NCBI GenBank assembly: GCA_945897465.1
Contig: CAMDFK010000006.1
Coordinates: 1 to 64,000, forward strand
DNA length: 64,000 bases
Reading direction: 5' to 3'
Origin: Limnohabitans sp. Rim8
GTDB taxonomy: Bacteria; Pseudomonadota; Gammaproteobacteria; Burkholderiales; Burkholderiaceae_C
This document shows, piece by piece, positions 54,305 to 63,261 of the stretch (the stretch's first letter is position 1; each line of letters starts with the position of its first letter). The notes below the pieces were generated by a model that was given only the letters and a program-made list of their open reading frames with translations, made no database searches and was not told the origin of the DNA. A program made the translations under genes and the position numbers.

Positions 54305-55281
54305 TGGTCGGCTTTGAGATCGGCCGCTTTCCCGGCTTTCGCCATGGCTGCGTTTTCAAGTTCAATGACTTTGGCATAGGCATCGGGCGTGGAGCCTACC
54401 GCTTCAATGCCTGCGGTGGTGAGTTTTTCGATCACCTCAGGTGCTTTGACGGCTTGAGCGATTTCATCGCTGAGCTTTTTGACGATGTCGGGCGGTGTAC
54501 CCGCACGGGCCAAGACGCCAATGGCGACGGAGAAGTCAAACTTGGGCAACACTTCCGCGATGGCAGGGACATCCGGGGCCTGGTTAGATCGCTTGGAATC
54601 GTTGCTGGCAATGAGTGTGACCTGGTTGTTTTTGACGAAACCCAGCATGGATGGCAAGGCAGAGAACAGAAAGTCAACTTGCCCACCCACCAAGGCCGGG
54701 ACCGATTGACCAGAGCCTCTGAAAGGAATATGGCGCAAATCCAGTTTCATTTCGGCTTTTAAGGCCTCCATGGTCAAGTGGTGTGAGCTGCCAATCCCGG
54801 AGGAGCCGTAGGTGTAATGGCCTGGCTTTTCCTTCACCCTGGCCAAGAAGTCTTGCAAATTTTTGACACCACTTTTGGGGTGAGCCACCAAAAACAAAGG
54901 TGAGCGTGCAATCAAGGACACGGCCATCAAATCCTTGCCCAGGGTGTACTGAGCGTTTTTATTGATCTGGGGGGTGATGGACAACATGGACCCATCTGAC
55001 ACGATGAATGTGTAACCGTCGTTGGGAGCGCTGACCAGGTTTTGGTACGACACCACACCGTTGCCGCCAGGCTTGTTGTCAATCACAAACGGTTGACCCA
55101 GGCGTTCGGTGAGTTTTTGAGCCACGATGCGTGCGACAGAGTCGGGCAGGCCGCCTGCCGCATAGGGCACGATGAATTTGACCGGCTTGTTGGGAAAGGC
55201 TTGACCTTGAGCCAACGCCCAGGAGGGAGCAAGGGCCATACCCAATGCCATGGCTGCGAGTGCACGACGTTTCATTTTCAT
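54301..55281 (-). CDS. Bug/TctC family periplasmic solute receptor
   Basis: A 326-residue receptor. A Sec signal ends APSWALAQG, followed by FPNKPVKFIVPYAAGGLPDS, IDNKPGGNGVVSYQNLVSA and YGSSGIGSSHHLTMEALKAE. Its stop overlaps the TauE/SafE start, an unusual coupling of a TctC receptor with a TauE-type protein. The divergent spacer towards the reductase at 55413 contains a small palindrome. Confidence 0.92.
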   Translation of the reverse strand: MKMKRRALAAMALGMALAPSWALAQGQAFPNKPVKFIVPYAAGGLPDSVARIVAQKLTERLGQPFVIDNKPGGNGVVSYQNLVSAPNDGYTFIVSDGSMLSITPQINKNAQYTLGKDLMAVSLIARSPLFLVAHPKSGVKNLQDFLARVKEKPGHYTYGSSGIGSSHHLTMEALKAEMKLDLRHIPFRGSGQSVPALVGGQVDFLFSALPSMLGFVKNNQVTLIASNDSKRSNQAPDVPAIAEVLPKFDFSVAIGVLARAGTPPDIVKKLSDEIAQAVKAPEVIEKLTTAGIEAVGSTPDAYAKVIELENAAMAKAGKAADLKADQ

Positions 55282-55326
55282 ATCCTTGATTCAGATGGTA
55301 AGACTTGGGGCAAAAATGATCTTTTT

Positions 55327-55340
55327 CTTAGCAATCTAAG
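55327..55340. promoter_or_regulatory. Palindrome in the tctC-reductase divergent promoter
   Basis: CTTAGCAATCTAAG has five-base arms CTTAG/CTAAG around four bases. It is followed by ATAAACTGATTTC, and TAAACTGATTT also occurs at 60536-60546 near the Rieske oxygenase gene at 60396, so the MarR regulator at 57575 could bind both regions. Confidence 0.35.
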
Positions 55341-55412
55341 ATAAACTGATTTCAATAAATCATTGATGTTTTGTCAATGGTGTTTACCCACCTTCGTTGA
55401 AAGGCTTGAGAC

Positions 55413-56375
55413 ATGGATCCCACATCGGGTTGGATGCAACTCAGAATTACTGAAAAACGCGTGATCGCAAAGGACACGTATTGGTTTGTTTTGGAGTACC
55501 CTGACGGTACAGCGTTGCCTAAGTTTGAAGCCGGTGCGCATGTGACCATGAAGATGCCCAATGGTGTCAACCGTCCGTATTCTTTGTGCGGAGACCCCGC
55601 GGACACGCGCCATTACGAGGTGGCCATCAAGCGTGAAGCGAACGGACGCGGGGGCTCCATCAGCCTGGCCGACGACACGCAGGTCGGCGATGGGATGGAG
55701 GTGTCTGCACCCATCAACGCGTTCAGCCTGGATGACAAGGCCAAAAGTTTTTTGTTGGTGGCCGGTGGCATTGGCATCACCCCGATGCGGTCCATGTTGC
55801 TGCAATTGCAAGCAGAGGGTTTGCGGCCATTCAAGCTGGTTTACCTGACGCGCGACGAAGACAGCACGGCGTTTTTGGATGAGTTGAAATCCGAGGCTTG
55901 GGCGGGCAAAGTGCTGATTCACCATGACCAAGGGGATGCCCAGAAGGCCTTTGATTTGTGGAAGTTGTTTGAAAAGCCTGCGTCAGGATGCCATGTGTAT
56001 TGCTGCGGCCCCCAACGTCTCATGGACGAGGTCCAAGACATGACAGGGCACTGGCCGACCAGCGCGGTGCATTTTGAAAGCTTTGGCGCAGGCCAGTCGG
56101 CGCAGACGGACGACCGAGCGTTCACCGTTGGATTGGCGCGCACAGGCAAGACGGTCCAGGTGGGCGCAGGCCAAAGCTTGCTCGATGCCTTGCGAGGCGA
56201 ACGCGTTCTGGTGCCCAGCTCTTGCGAAAGCGGCACGTGTGGTTCTTGCAAAGTCGGCTTGCTCGAGGGTGAGGCCGATCACCGCGACTTTGTGTTGATG
56301 GACGATGAAAAAAGCCAGCACATCATGGTCTGTGTTTCGCGGGCCTGCAGTGCGCATTTGGTGTTGGATTTATGA
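55413..56375 (+). CDS. Phthalate-dioxygenase-type reductase (FMN/NAD/2Fe-2S)
   Basis: A 320-residue class IA oxygenase reductase. The FMN domain has NGVNRPYSLCGDPADTRHYE, the NAD domain LLVAGGIGITPMRSMLLQLQ and VYCCGPQRLMDEVQD. The C-terminal plant-type ferredoxin has PSSCESGTCGSCKVGLLEG with the fourth cysteine in IMVCVSRA. This domain order defines the PDR/VanB group. It is coupled (ATGA) to the Gfo/Idh gene and likely feeds the Rieske oxygenases at 59077 and perhaps 48856. Confidence 0.94.
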   Translation: MDPTSGWMQLRITEKRVIAKDTYWFVLEYPDGTALPKFEAGAHVTMKMPNGVNRPYSLCGDPADTRHYEVAIKREANGRGGSISLADDTQVGDGMEVSAPINAFSLDDKAKSFLLVAGGIGITPMRSMLLQLQAEGLRPFKLVYLTRDEDSTAFLDELKSEAWAGKVLIHHDQGDAQKAFDLWKLFEKPASGCHVYCCGPQRLMDEVQDMTGHWPTSAVHFESFGAGQSAQTDDRAFTVGLARTGKTVQVGAGQSLLDALRGERVLVPSSCESGTCGSCKVGLLEGEADHRDFVLMDDEKSQHIMVCVSRACSAHLVLDL

Positions 56376-57571
56376 GTGGTGAACAGCCATTGCGGGTGGG
56401 TGTGCTGGGTTTGGGTCGTGCTTTCACTTTGATGCTGCCCACCTGGTCTGCAGATCCGCGCATTCAACTGGTGGCCTGCTGTGACCCCCAGGAAAATGCC
56501 ACCGCACTTTTCCATGCGCAATTTGGCGCGCGGGTGCATGACAGTGCGCAGGCCTTGTGTGCGGACCCGAGGGTGGAGTGGGTTTACATTGCGACACCCC
56601 ATCCATTGCATGGGGCCCATGCGGCTTTGGCGGCTGCGCATGGCAAACACGTCTTGGTTGAAAAACCGATGGCCTTGAGTCTGGCCGAGTGCGACCGCAT
56701 GATTCATGCGGCACAGCAAGCTGGTACCCATTTGTTGGTGGGTCACAGCCACAGTTTTGACAGTCCAGTTCGTGTGGCCTTGGACTTGATTCAAAGTGGT
56801 CGCTATGGCCCGGTTCAATCGATACTGGCCTTCAATTTCACAGATTTTTTATACCGCCCACGTCGACCGCAAGAGCTGGACACAGCACAAGGCGGCGGTG
56901 TTGCGTTCAGCCAAGCAGCCCACCAAATTGACGTAGTCCGTCTGTTGGCGGGTGGTTTGGTGACCTCTGTTTATGCGCGCACGGGTGCTTGGGACAGATC
57001 ACGGCCCACAGAAGGTGCGTACAGCGCTCTGTTGAATTTTGAGTCTGGCGCTTTTGCGCAGGTCCATTACAACGGTTATGGCTTTTTTGACTCGGATATT
57101 TGGATGGGTCAAGTGGGGGAGTTGGGGCAAATCAAAAAACCGCTGACCCACCAGGCAACGCGTCAAAAACGCATCAGCGAGGCTGATGAAATGCGCGAGG
57201 TGCGGCAAAAGGCTGAGCGCAATTACGGCGGCTCCTCTTACACACCAACTGCCATGCAAGCGCCAGCAGGCTTTCAACATTTTGGACCTGTATTGGTGTC
57301 TTGCAGCCAAGCCGATCTGCGCCTGACCCCACAAGGTGTGGAGGTGCATGATGTCAATGGCATTCAGTTGGTGCCTTGCGTCGCCATGGAGGTGCCCCGT
57401 CAAGAAGTGGTGAATGAGCTGTGGTCGGTGGCACGGCAAGGTGCTAAGCCCTTGCACAGCGGTGCTTGGTCCAAAGCCACCATGGAAGTGTGCCTGGGTA
57501 TCCTGGCGTCTGCTCAACAAGGTCAGTTGGTCACCATGCAACACCAGACTGCCCCTGACTTTCCGGTTTGA
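56372..57571 (+). CDS. Gfo/Idh/MocA-family dehydrogenase, copy 2 (Pht4-like)
   Basis: A 399-residue dehydrogenase with VGVLGLGRAFTLMLPTW, HVLVEKPMALSLAECDRM, GHSHSFDSPVRVALDL and GGGVAFSQAAHQIDVVRLL. It is a paralogue of the gene at 51940. The ATG overlaps the reductase TGA. In phthalate pathways a protein of this family oxidises 4,5-dihydro-4,5-dihydroxyphthalate to the catechol. Together with the reductase, decarboxylase-like and Rieske genes here it fits such a route. Confidence 0.88.
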   Translation: MSGEQPLRVGVLGLGRAFTLMLPTWSADPRIQLVACCDPQENATALFHAQFGARVHDSAQALCADPRVEWVYIATPHPLHGAHAALAAAHGKHVLVEKPMALSLAECDRMIHAAQQAGTHLLVGHSHSFDSPVRVALDLIQSGRYGPVQSILAFNFTDFLYRPRRPQELDTAQGGGVAFSQAAHQIDVVRLLAGGLVTSVYARTGAWDRSRPTEGAYSALLNFESGAFAQVHYNGYGFFDSDIWMGQVGELGQIKKPLTHQATRQKRISEADEMREVRQKAERNYGGSSYTPTAMQAPAGFQHFGPVLVSCSQADLRLTPQGVEVHDVNGIQLVPCVAMEVPRQEVVNELWSVARQGAKPLHSGAWSKATMEVCLGILASAQQGQLVTMQHQTAPDFPV

Positions 57572-57574
57572 GCC

Positions 57575-58096
57575 ATGTCTTCCAGACCCAATGAAACCCA
57601 AAAACTATTGCAGCATTGGCGCGAATCGGTGCCCAATGACCGATTGGCCCACCTGATCCGGGATGTGGGGCGTGCGCAGATGCGCGCCTTGCAATTGAGG
57701 TTAAGCGCTCACGGTGTGTCGTTTGGCCATTGGACGTTTTTGCGCATCCTCTGGATCAAAGACGGATTGACACAAAAAGAGTTGAGCGATTTGGCAGGGG
57801 TGATGGAACCAACCACCTTCAGTGCGGTCAAGGCCATGGAAGGCATGGGCCTGATCGAGCGCCGACAGATGTCTGGCAACCGCAAAAACATGCACGTGTT
57901 TTTGACCCGTTCAGGCATGGCCCTTCAGAAAGATCTGGTGCCTTTGGCCGAAGAGGTCAATCGCATCAGCGTTGAGGGCATCAGCGACGCATCCATTGCC
58001 GAATTGCGAAGCACTCTGCTGACCATGATTGAAAATCTGGTCAAGGCAGAGGCGCAATCGATGCTGGCTGATGCCGACGCTTCAGATGCTGTATGA
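57575..58096 (+). CDS. MarR-family transcriptional regulator
   Basis: A 173-residue regulator. The winged helix is in LTQKELSDLAGVMEPTTFSA and MGLIERRQMSGNRKNMHVFL. It is three bases downstream of the dehydrogenase and overlaps the convergent decarboxylase-like gene by 15 bases. It probably responds to an aromatic intermediate and controls the reductase, dehydrogenase and the divergent Rieske promoter regions, but no site was proven. Confidence 0.9.
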   Translation: MSSRPNETQKLLQHWRESVPNDRLAHLIRDVGRAQMRALQLRLSAHGVSFGHWTFLRILWIKDGLTQKELSDLAGVMEPTTFSAVKAMEGMGLIERRQMSGNRKNMHVFLTRSGMALQKDLVPLAEEVNRISVEGISDASIAELRSTLLTMIENLVKAEAQSMLADADASDAV

Positions 58097-59077
58097 CTCG
58101 TAAGTCGAGGGGTCAAACAACTCCTCGATGGCCATTCGCTTGCTGGACAAGCCTTGGGCGTGGTGGTGGTGCAAGAAAGCATCCAATGTTTTGCGGTTGC
58201 CTTCCACGCCGTAGGACCAGAAATCATGGCCCAAGGTATCACGCGCTGCTTTGAGTTGCTCTTCAACAAATGGCAGCGTGACTTTTGTGGCTGAGGTATC
58301 TTCCAGCAACTCGAGCGCTTTGTGTTTGGATTGACTGAAGGCCTTGAACACCGCACCCGGTAACCAGCGGTGCTGTTGTGCCAACTCCTTGCGTATGCCC
58401 ACCACGTGCATGATCGGGAAAATGCCCGTGCGGCGGTAGTAGTCTTTGGCCACGGCGGTTGGATCATCGAACAACCAACCCACATTGGGGTTGTGCATGG
58501 CTGCACCACTGGGTGGACGCGGTGCAATGAAGCCGTCGATTTCTCCCTCATTGAGCAAGTCCGAAATGGTTTTGCCTTCGGGTGCGCTTTCAATCTTCAC
58601 GCCGGGTGGCAAGTCGAGTTTGATTTTCTCAGGCCGTCCGGGCGTATCAATTCCGCCGCGTACCCATGTCACATCTTCCGGACTGATGCCATAGTCGTCT
58701 TGCAAAATGGAGCGCGCCCACACGATGGCGGTGAGTTGGTATTCAGGAACGCCGATGCGCTTGCCTTTGAGGTCTGAGGCTTGGCGAATTCTGTCTTTAC
58801 GGACGTAGATCGATGTATGGCGAAACGCTCGCGACAGGAAAACCGGCACCGCAATGTACGGGCATTCACCGCGTGAGTGCTTGACCAGATAACTGGAAAA
58901 CGACAACTCCGTGATGTCAAAATCGCGGCTACGCATGGCCCGGAAAAACATCTCCTCAGGGTTCAAGAGCATGTAAACAGGGTCACAGCCGTCGATCTGC
59001 ACGCGCCCGTCGTAAAGTGCTCGGTTGCGGTCGTAATCGCCCATGGCGATTGAAATTTGGAGTTGGTTGGTGGTCAT
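58082..59077 (-). CDS. 4,5-dihydroxyphthalate decarboxylase-like protein (Pht5/OphC family), copy 2
   Basis: A 331-residue cytoplasmic protein without a signal peptide. Blocks are LQISIAMGDYDRNRALYDGR, FDITELSFSSYLVKHSRGE, LKGKRIGVPEYQLTAIVWAR and WVRGGIDTPGRPEKIKLDLP, with DGFIAPRPPSG. These match 4,5-dihydroxyphthalate decarboxylases. The ATG overlaps the TAA of the upstream Rieske gene (TAATG), so the oxygenase and decarboxylase are co-translated, which supports a phthalate-like pathway. Confidence 0.87.
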   Translation of the reverse strand: MTTNQLQISIAMGDYDRNRALYDGRVQIDGCDPVYMLLNPEEMFFRAMRSRDFDITELSFSSYLVKHSRGECPYIAVPVFLSRAFRHTSIYVRKDRIRQASDLKGKRIGVPEYQLTAIVWARSILQDDYGISPEDVTWVRGGIDTPGRPEKIKLDLPPGVKIESAPEGKTISDLLNEGEIDGFIAPRPPSGAAMHNPNVGWLFDDPTAVAKDYYRRTGIFPIMHVVGIRKELAQQHRWLPGAVFKAFSQSKHKALELLEDTSATKVTLPFVEEQLKAARDTLGHDFWSYGVEGNRKTLDAFLHHHHAQGLSSKRMAIEELFDPSTYESYSI

Positions 59078-60396
59078 TATTTCCTCACAGAATAAGCAGT
59101 GTCGAGTTCGGGATTGACGGGGCTGTCTTTCCTGATGTATTGGGCTTCATATTCCCGCCAGTCTGTTGTTTTGGGAATCACGTTTTGAAAAGAGCAAACC
59201 GATGCGGGGACGTGTTGATCACCCGAACCGATGGCCGGTTCGCCTTGTTGAAAGTCTTTCACGGCTTGCACCATCAACTTGCGAAACTCCACAATGGCCA
59301 AATCACTGGCACCCAGTCGGTCTTGGGTTCTGTCGGCAATGGGCCCCATCGTGAGCCACATGGCCATGTCTTGGTTGGGTATTCCCTGAATGCCTGTGAA
59401 GTTACCCGCCTTCATGGCCTGACGGTCTTGCCAAAAGCGATTGTCGTAGTTGCGCAGAGGTCGGTAATAAGCGTCTAGATCGACGCCCAAAGACATACCT
59501 AAAAATTTACGCCAAGTTTCGGTTTCTGGAGTTTGGCTGGCATCGCCCCAAGCGATGAAATAGAAACAGGTGTGCGTGTCGTCCATTGGAATATTGACGT
59601 TGGCCACGTTGTACAAATTGTTGGGCGGTATCAACACGGTCCATGGGGCCACAAAAACAGTGGTCCTGATGTAGTCGTGCGTCTGCGCATCAAAAATCGG
59701 TCGCCGAATGGCCGCATAGCGAAAACCGTACGAGGTCTTTTGCACTTGCATGCGGGGCGCTTTATCCGTGGACGGGCGCAGCCAATTTTTATCTGTGGCT
59801 TGCGCGCCGTGAACCCTGGCGGGCACCATGTCCGAACTGTGCAAACTGGAGCTGTGCGCCGAATCGATAGCGCCTTCCAAGATCTGCGCCCAGTTAACGG
59901 GCAAAACCGCTTTGCCCACACTCACCCGGGTGTCCTGTGTAGGTGCCCAACGCGGCGGCACAAACTCGGGCAGGGTCTCTTTCTCACCCAAATACGTCCA
60001 CACAAATGATCCCCATTCTTTGACGGGATAGGCTTTGTGTTTGATTTTGTTGGCCATGCCACTGGAGGCGGGTTCTGACACCATTTCGAGGACATTTCCC
60101 TCAACGTCCATTTTCCAGCCGTGGTACAGGCAACGCAGGCCCCCTTCTTCGTTCCTACCAAAAAGCAAGGAAGCACCTCGGTGTGGGCATTTCTCGTCGA
60201 CCACGCCGACGCGCCCTTCCGAATCACGGAAAACCACCAAGTTTTCCCCTAGGATTTTGGCTTTGACTGGGGTTCCATCGGATTCGCTGACTTCTTCGGA
60301 CAGGCAAACCGGGATCCAGTGTTGTCGCATCATCTGCCCTGCAGGTGCTTGGCCTTCAACCTGACACAGCAACAGATTGTCCTCGTGCGTGATCAT
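59077..60396 (-). CDS. Rieske non-heme iron oxygenase, alpha subunit (phthalate 4,5-dioxygenase type)
   Basis: A 439-residue oxygenase. Rieske ligands lie in EKCPHRGASLLFGRNEEG and RCLYHGWKMDVEG. The catalytic domain shows NWAQILEGAIDSAHSSSLHS, with the aspartate and two histidine ligands. Length and the motif around WIPVCLSEEV match Pht3/OphA2 phthalate 4,5-dioxygenases, although related enzymes attack other aromatic acids. It is coupled to the decarboxylase-like gene downstream and divergent from the MhpA-like hydroxylase. Confidence 0.92.
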   Translation of the reverse strand: MITHEDNLLLCQVEGQAPAGQMMRQHWIPVCLSEEVSESDGTPVKAKILGENLVVFRDSEGRVGVVDEKCPHRGASLLFGRNEEGGLRCLYHGWKMDVEGNVLEMVSEPASSGMANKIKHKAYPVKEWGSFVWTYLGEKETLPEFVPPRWAPTQDTRVSVGKAVLPVNWAQILEGAIDSAHSSSLHSSDMVPARVHGAQATDKNWLRPSTDKAPRMQVQKTSYGFRYAAIRRPIFDAQTHDYIRTTVFVAPWTVLIPPNNLYNVANVNIPMDDTHTCFYFIAWGDASQTPETETWRKFLGMSLGVDLDAYYRPLRNYDNRFWQDRQAMKAGNFTGIQGIPNQDMAMWLTMGPIADRTQDRLGASDLAIVEFRKLMVQAVKDFQQGEPAIGSGDQHVPASVCSFQNVIPKTTDWREYEAQYIRKDSPVNPELDTAYSVRK

Positions 60397-60429
60397 TCAA
60401 GAATCCTCAATGGCGCTGACCAAATGCTC

Positions 60430-60455
60430 AATATACTTCGTTACCTAAGAATATT
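60430..60455. promoter_or_regulatory. Inverted repeat upstream of the Rieske oxygenase gene
   Basis: AATATACTT and AAGAATATT are inverted arms (eight of nine pairs) separated by eight bases, 34 bases upstream of the Rieske start. It may be a regulator site or -10 related sequence; binder unknown. Confidence 0.35.
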
Positions 60456-60528
60456 GACCTCGGGAAAACCCTTAACCGGCTTGGGGGACATGTCAAGATT
60501 GACCCATCGGGACATCGCATTTAATTAC

Positions 60529-60540
60529 GTTTAGGTAAAC
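60529..60540. promoter_or_regulatory. Palindrome in the Rieske-hydroxylase divergent spacer
   Basis: GTTTAGGTAAAC has perfect five-base arms GTTTA/TAAAC around GG. It precedes TGATTTATC; the element TAAACTGATTT is shared with the 55.3 kb promoter. A MarR operator is one possibility. Confidence 0.35.
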
Positions 60541-60609
60541 TGATTTATCAATGGTAAATTACGGCCTGGGCACCACAGGGTGCTTTTTGACCCTTTTGGA
60601 GCTTGTGTC

Positions 60610-62277
60610 ATGGGTGCTTACGTCAACCCGATTTATCCCTACAAATCCTCCAACGAGTGGATGACCACACCGCCGCAGCGCAAACCTTTGATCGTGATTG
60701 GCGCAGGGCCGGTGGGTTTGGCCGCCGCCATCGACGCCCGCTTGCAGGGTTTGGAGGTGCTGGTGCTGGACGACGACAAGACGGTCTCGGTCGGCTCGCG
60801 GGCAGTGTGCTACGCCAAGCGCTCGCTCGAAATTCTGGACCGCCTGGGCATTGCCAACGAAGCTTGTGGCTTGGGCGTGAGCTGGAACATTGGCCGAACC
60901 TTTTTGGAAGAGGACGAGGTGTACCAGTTCAACCTGGTGCCCGACGCGGGCCACAAGCGCCCCGGCATGATCAACCTGCAGCAGTACCACGTCGAAGAGA
61001 TGCTGATTGCACGCGCCCTCGAATTGGGCGCCGACATCCGCTGGCAGCACAAAGTGACGGCCGTCACGCCATCAGCCGACCACGCCACACTCACCGTGGA
61101 AACACCCGAAGGCACGTTCGACATCGAGGCCGACTGGCTGGTGGTGGCCGACGGCGCACGCAGCCCGATCCGCCGCCATCTGGGCCTGGACATCGAAGGC
61201 CGGGTCTTCCAAGACCGCTTCTTGATCGCCGATGTGATCATGAAAGCCGACTACCCCGCCGAGCGCTGGTTCTGGTTTGACCCGCCCTTTCACCCCAACC
61301 AAAGCGTGTTGCTGCACAAACAAAGCAACAACGTCTGGCGCATCGACTTCCAGCTGGGCTGGGACGCCGACCCCGAAGAAGAAAAGAAGCCCGAAAAAGT
61401 CATCCCGCGCCTGAAGGCCATGCTGGGCGACGAGCGGCCATTTGAGCTGGAGTGGGTCAGCATCTACACCTTCCAGTGCCGCCGCATGACCGATTTCCGC
61501 CATGGCCGTGTGCTGTTTGCGGGCGATGCGGCGCACCAGGTCTCGCCATTTGGTGCTCGCGGGGCCAACTCGGGTTTTCAGGATGCGGACGATTTGATGT
61601 GGAAGTTGGGCTTGGTCATCAAGGGCCAGGCCAGCGAGAAATTGCTGGACACCTACGCGATGGACCGCCAGTTTGCCGCCGACGAGAACATCATGAACTC
61701 GACCCGCTCGACCGACTTCATCACGCCCAAGAGCCGTACCAGCAAGACCTTCCGCAACCAAGTACTGGCACTGGCCAAGCACCACCCGTTTGCCCGCAAG
61801 CTGGTCAACTCGGGCCGCTTGTCGGTGCCCTCTTTCTTGACCCAATCGGTGCTCAACACGCCCGATGCCGACGCGTTTGAAGGGAACATGGTGCCTGGCG
61901 CACCGATGGACGATGCACCGGTGCAGTTGGATGGCCAAGACGCCTGGCTGCTTGATCAAGTCGGTCGCGGCTTTGCGGCCTTGCATTTTGTGGATGCCGC
62001 GCCAGATGCCCAGACGCTGACCACGCTGCAAGCCCTGAAGCAAAGCGCGGTGCCGGTGGACAGCCTGATCGTTGCCCGCCAGGCCCTGCAGGTGCCCGGC
62101 TTCAAAGTGTTGGTGGACACACAAGGCTGGATGGCCAAGCGCTACGACGCCCAGCCCGGCACCACCTATTTGCTGCGCCCCGACCAGCATGTGCTGGCCC
62201 GCTGGCGCAGACTGGACAGCGCCTGCCTGCAAGCGGCCATGACCCGTGCCTTGGGGCAAGTGGGCACACAGGCCTGA
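60610..62277 (+). CDS. FAD-dependent aromatic hydroxylase (MhpA/PheA-like)
   Basis: A 555-residue class A flavoprotein monooxygenase. The nucleotide motif is IVIGAGPVGLAAAIDARLQG, the DG motif VVADGARSPIRRHLGLD, and the GD motif VLFAGDAAHQVSPFGARGAN. A C-terminal thioredoxin-like region begins near residue 450. The ATG at 60610 has GGAG nine bases upstream, better than the upstream frame start at 60580. MhpA hydroxylates 3-(3-hydroxyphenyl)propionate, but many related enzymes exist. A DUF2783 protein and a VOC protein follow, a common trio. Confidence 0.9.
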   Translation: MGAYVNPIYPYKSSNEWMTTPPQRKPLIVIGAGPVGLAAAIDARLQGLEVLVLDDDKTVSVGSRAVCYAKRSLEILDRLGIANEACGLGVSWNIGRTFLEEDEVYQFNLVPDAGHKRPGMINLQQYHVEEMLIARALELGADIRWQHKVTAVTPSADHATLTVETPEGTFDIEADWLVVADGARSPIRRHLGLDIEGRVFQDRFLIADVIMKADYPAERWFWFDPPFHPNQSVLLHKQSNNVWRIDFQLGWDADPEEEKKPEKVIPRLKAMLGDERPFELEWVSIYTFQCRRMTDFRHGRVLFAGDAAHQVSPFGARGANSGFQDADDLMWKLGLVIKGQASEKLLDTYAMDRQFAADENIMNSTRSTDFITPKSRTSKTFRNQVLALAKHHPFARKLVNSGRLSVPSFLTQSVLNTPDADAFEGNMVPGAPMDDAPVQLDGQDAWLLDQVGRGFAALHFVDAAPDAQTLTTLQALKQSAVPVDSLIVARQALQVPGFKVLVDTQGWMAKRYDAQPGTTYLLRPDQHVLARWRRLDSACLQAAMTRALGQVGTQA

Positions 62278-62295
62278 ACGGAAGAGAGAACAGAC

Positions 62296-62538
62296 ATGCC
62301 CACCGACACCCCCACAGCCCTGAACACCGCGCCGAATTTTCACGAAGCCGGACGCCGCTTCTTCCGAGATTTTTCACCCGGCGACGAGTTTTATGAACAC
62401 CTTATCGACGCGCACAACGGCCTGAGCGACGAACAAAGCGAGGCGCTCAACGCCCGCCTGATTTTGCTGCTGGCCAACCACATTGGCGACTTGCGCGTAT
62501 TGCGCGAAGCGCTGCAGGCCGCCCGGCTCGCGCCATGA
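62296..62538 (+). CDS. DUF2783 family protein
   Basis: An 80-residue protein with RRFFRDFSPGDEFYEHLIDA and LNARLILLLANHIGDLRVLR. This is the DUF2783 pattern, usually encoded just after an MhpA-like hydroxylase, as here (18 bases). It probably assists that enzyme, but its role is unknown. Confidence 0.85.
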   Translation: MPTDTPTALNTAPNFHEAGRRFFRDFSPGDEFYEHLIDAHNGLSDEQSEALNARLILLLANHIGDLRVLREALQAARLAP

Positions 62539-62552
62539 TGCGAAAAAGCATC

Positions 62553-62620
62553 GATTGCCTCGGCCTGCCTCCTTTGCTGTCACTGCGAGGAGCGCAGCGA
62601 CGCGGCAGTCTCAACCACGC
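62553..62620. repeat. Dispersed palindromic repeat element
   Basis: The stretch contains GTCACTGCGAGGAGCGCAGC followed by GACGCGGCAGTCTC, with partly complementary GATTGCC to its left. This strongly resembles the palindromic GTCATTGCGAGGCGCG-type repeats seen many times in betaproteobacterial genomes. It lies in the 133-base gap between two genes and may act as a processing or termination element. Confidence 0.55.
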
Positions 62621-62671
62621 CGGATTGACCATCGCCCATTGCCAGATTCGACTTCCTCTGAAGGAAACCCC

Positions 62672-63208
62672 ATGAAAATCGACCGCATCCACCACGTCGC
62701 CTACCGCTGCAAAGACGCCAAAGCCACCGTCGAGTGGTACGTGAAAAATCTGAACATGGAATTCGTGCTGGCCATCGCCGAAGACCTGGTGCCCTCCACC
62801 AAAGCCCCCGACCCTTACATGCACGTGTTTCTGGATGCGGGCGGCGGCAACGTGCTGGCGTTTTTTGAACTCCCCAACTCACCCGAGATGGGCCGCGACA
62901 CCAACACCCCGGAATGGGTGCAGCACATCGCCTTCAAAGTCGACAGCCTGCCAGCCCTGGAAGACGCCAAGGCCCGGCTGCAAGCCAATGGCATCGACGT
63001 GCTCGGCCCCACCAACCACACCATCTTCAAGAGCATCTACTTTTTTGACCCCAACGGCCACCGCCTGGAACTGGCCACTGACGTGGGCACGCCCGACATG
63101 TACGCCAAGCTCGATGCCTGCAAGTGGGACATGCTCCATGAGTGGGCCCAAACCAAACGCGCCCCCAAACACGCGGCCTGGATGCACGAGCCCGAGCTGC
63201 ACAGCTGA
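62672..63208 (+). CDS. VOC-family (glyoxalase/extradiol dioxygenase fold) protein
   Basis: A 178-residue protein with two beta-alpha-beta-beta-beta units. The opening RIHHVAYRCKDAKATVEWY, the central EWVQHIAFKVDSL and FFDPNGHRLELATD give the metal ligand histidines and glutamate of the superfamily. The ATG at 62672 follows AAGGAAACCCC. Close relatives are lyases or extradiol-type dioxygenases; a role after the hydroxylase is likely. Confidence 0.87.
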   Translation: MKIDRIHHVAYRCKDAKATVEWYVKNLNMEFVLAIAEDLVPSTKAPDPYMHVFLDAGGGNVLAFFELPNSPEMGRDTNTPEWVQHIAFKVDSLPALEDAKARLQANGIDVLGPTNHTIFKSIYFFDPNGHRLELATDVGTPDMYAKLDACKWDMLHEWAQTKRAPKHAAWMHEPELHS

Positions 63209-63261
63209 AGCGCCACGCTGCTGGGGGCCGAGTCTGCTGGCACCCCCTGACCCACGATGCT

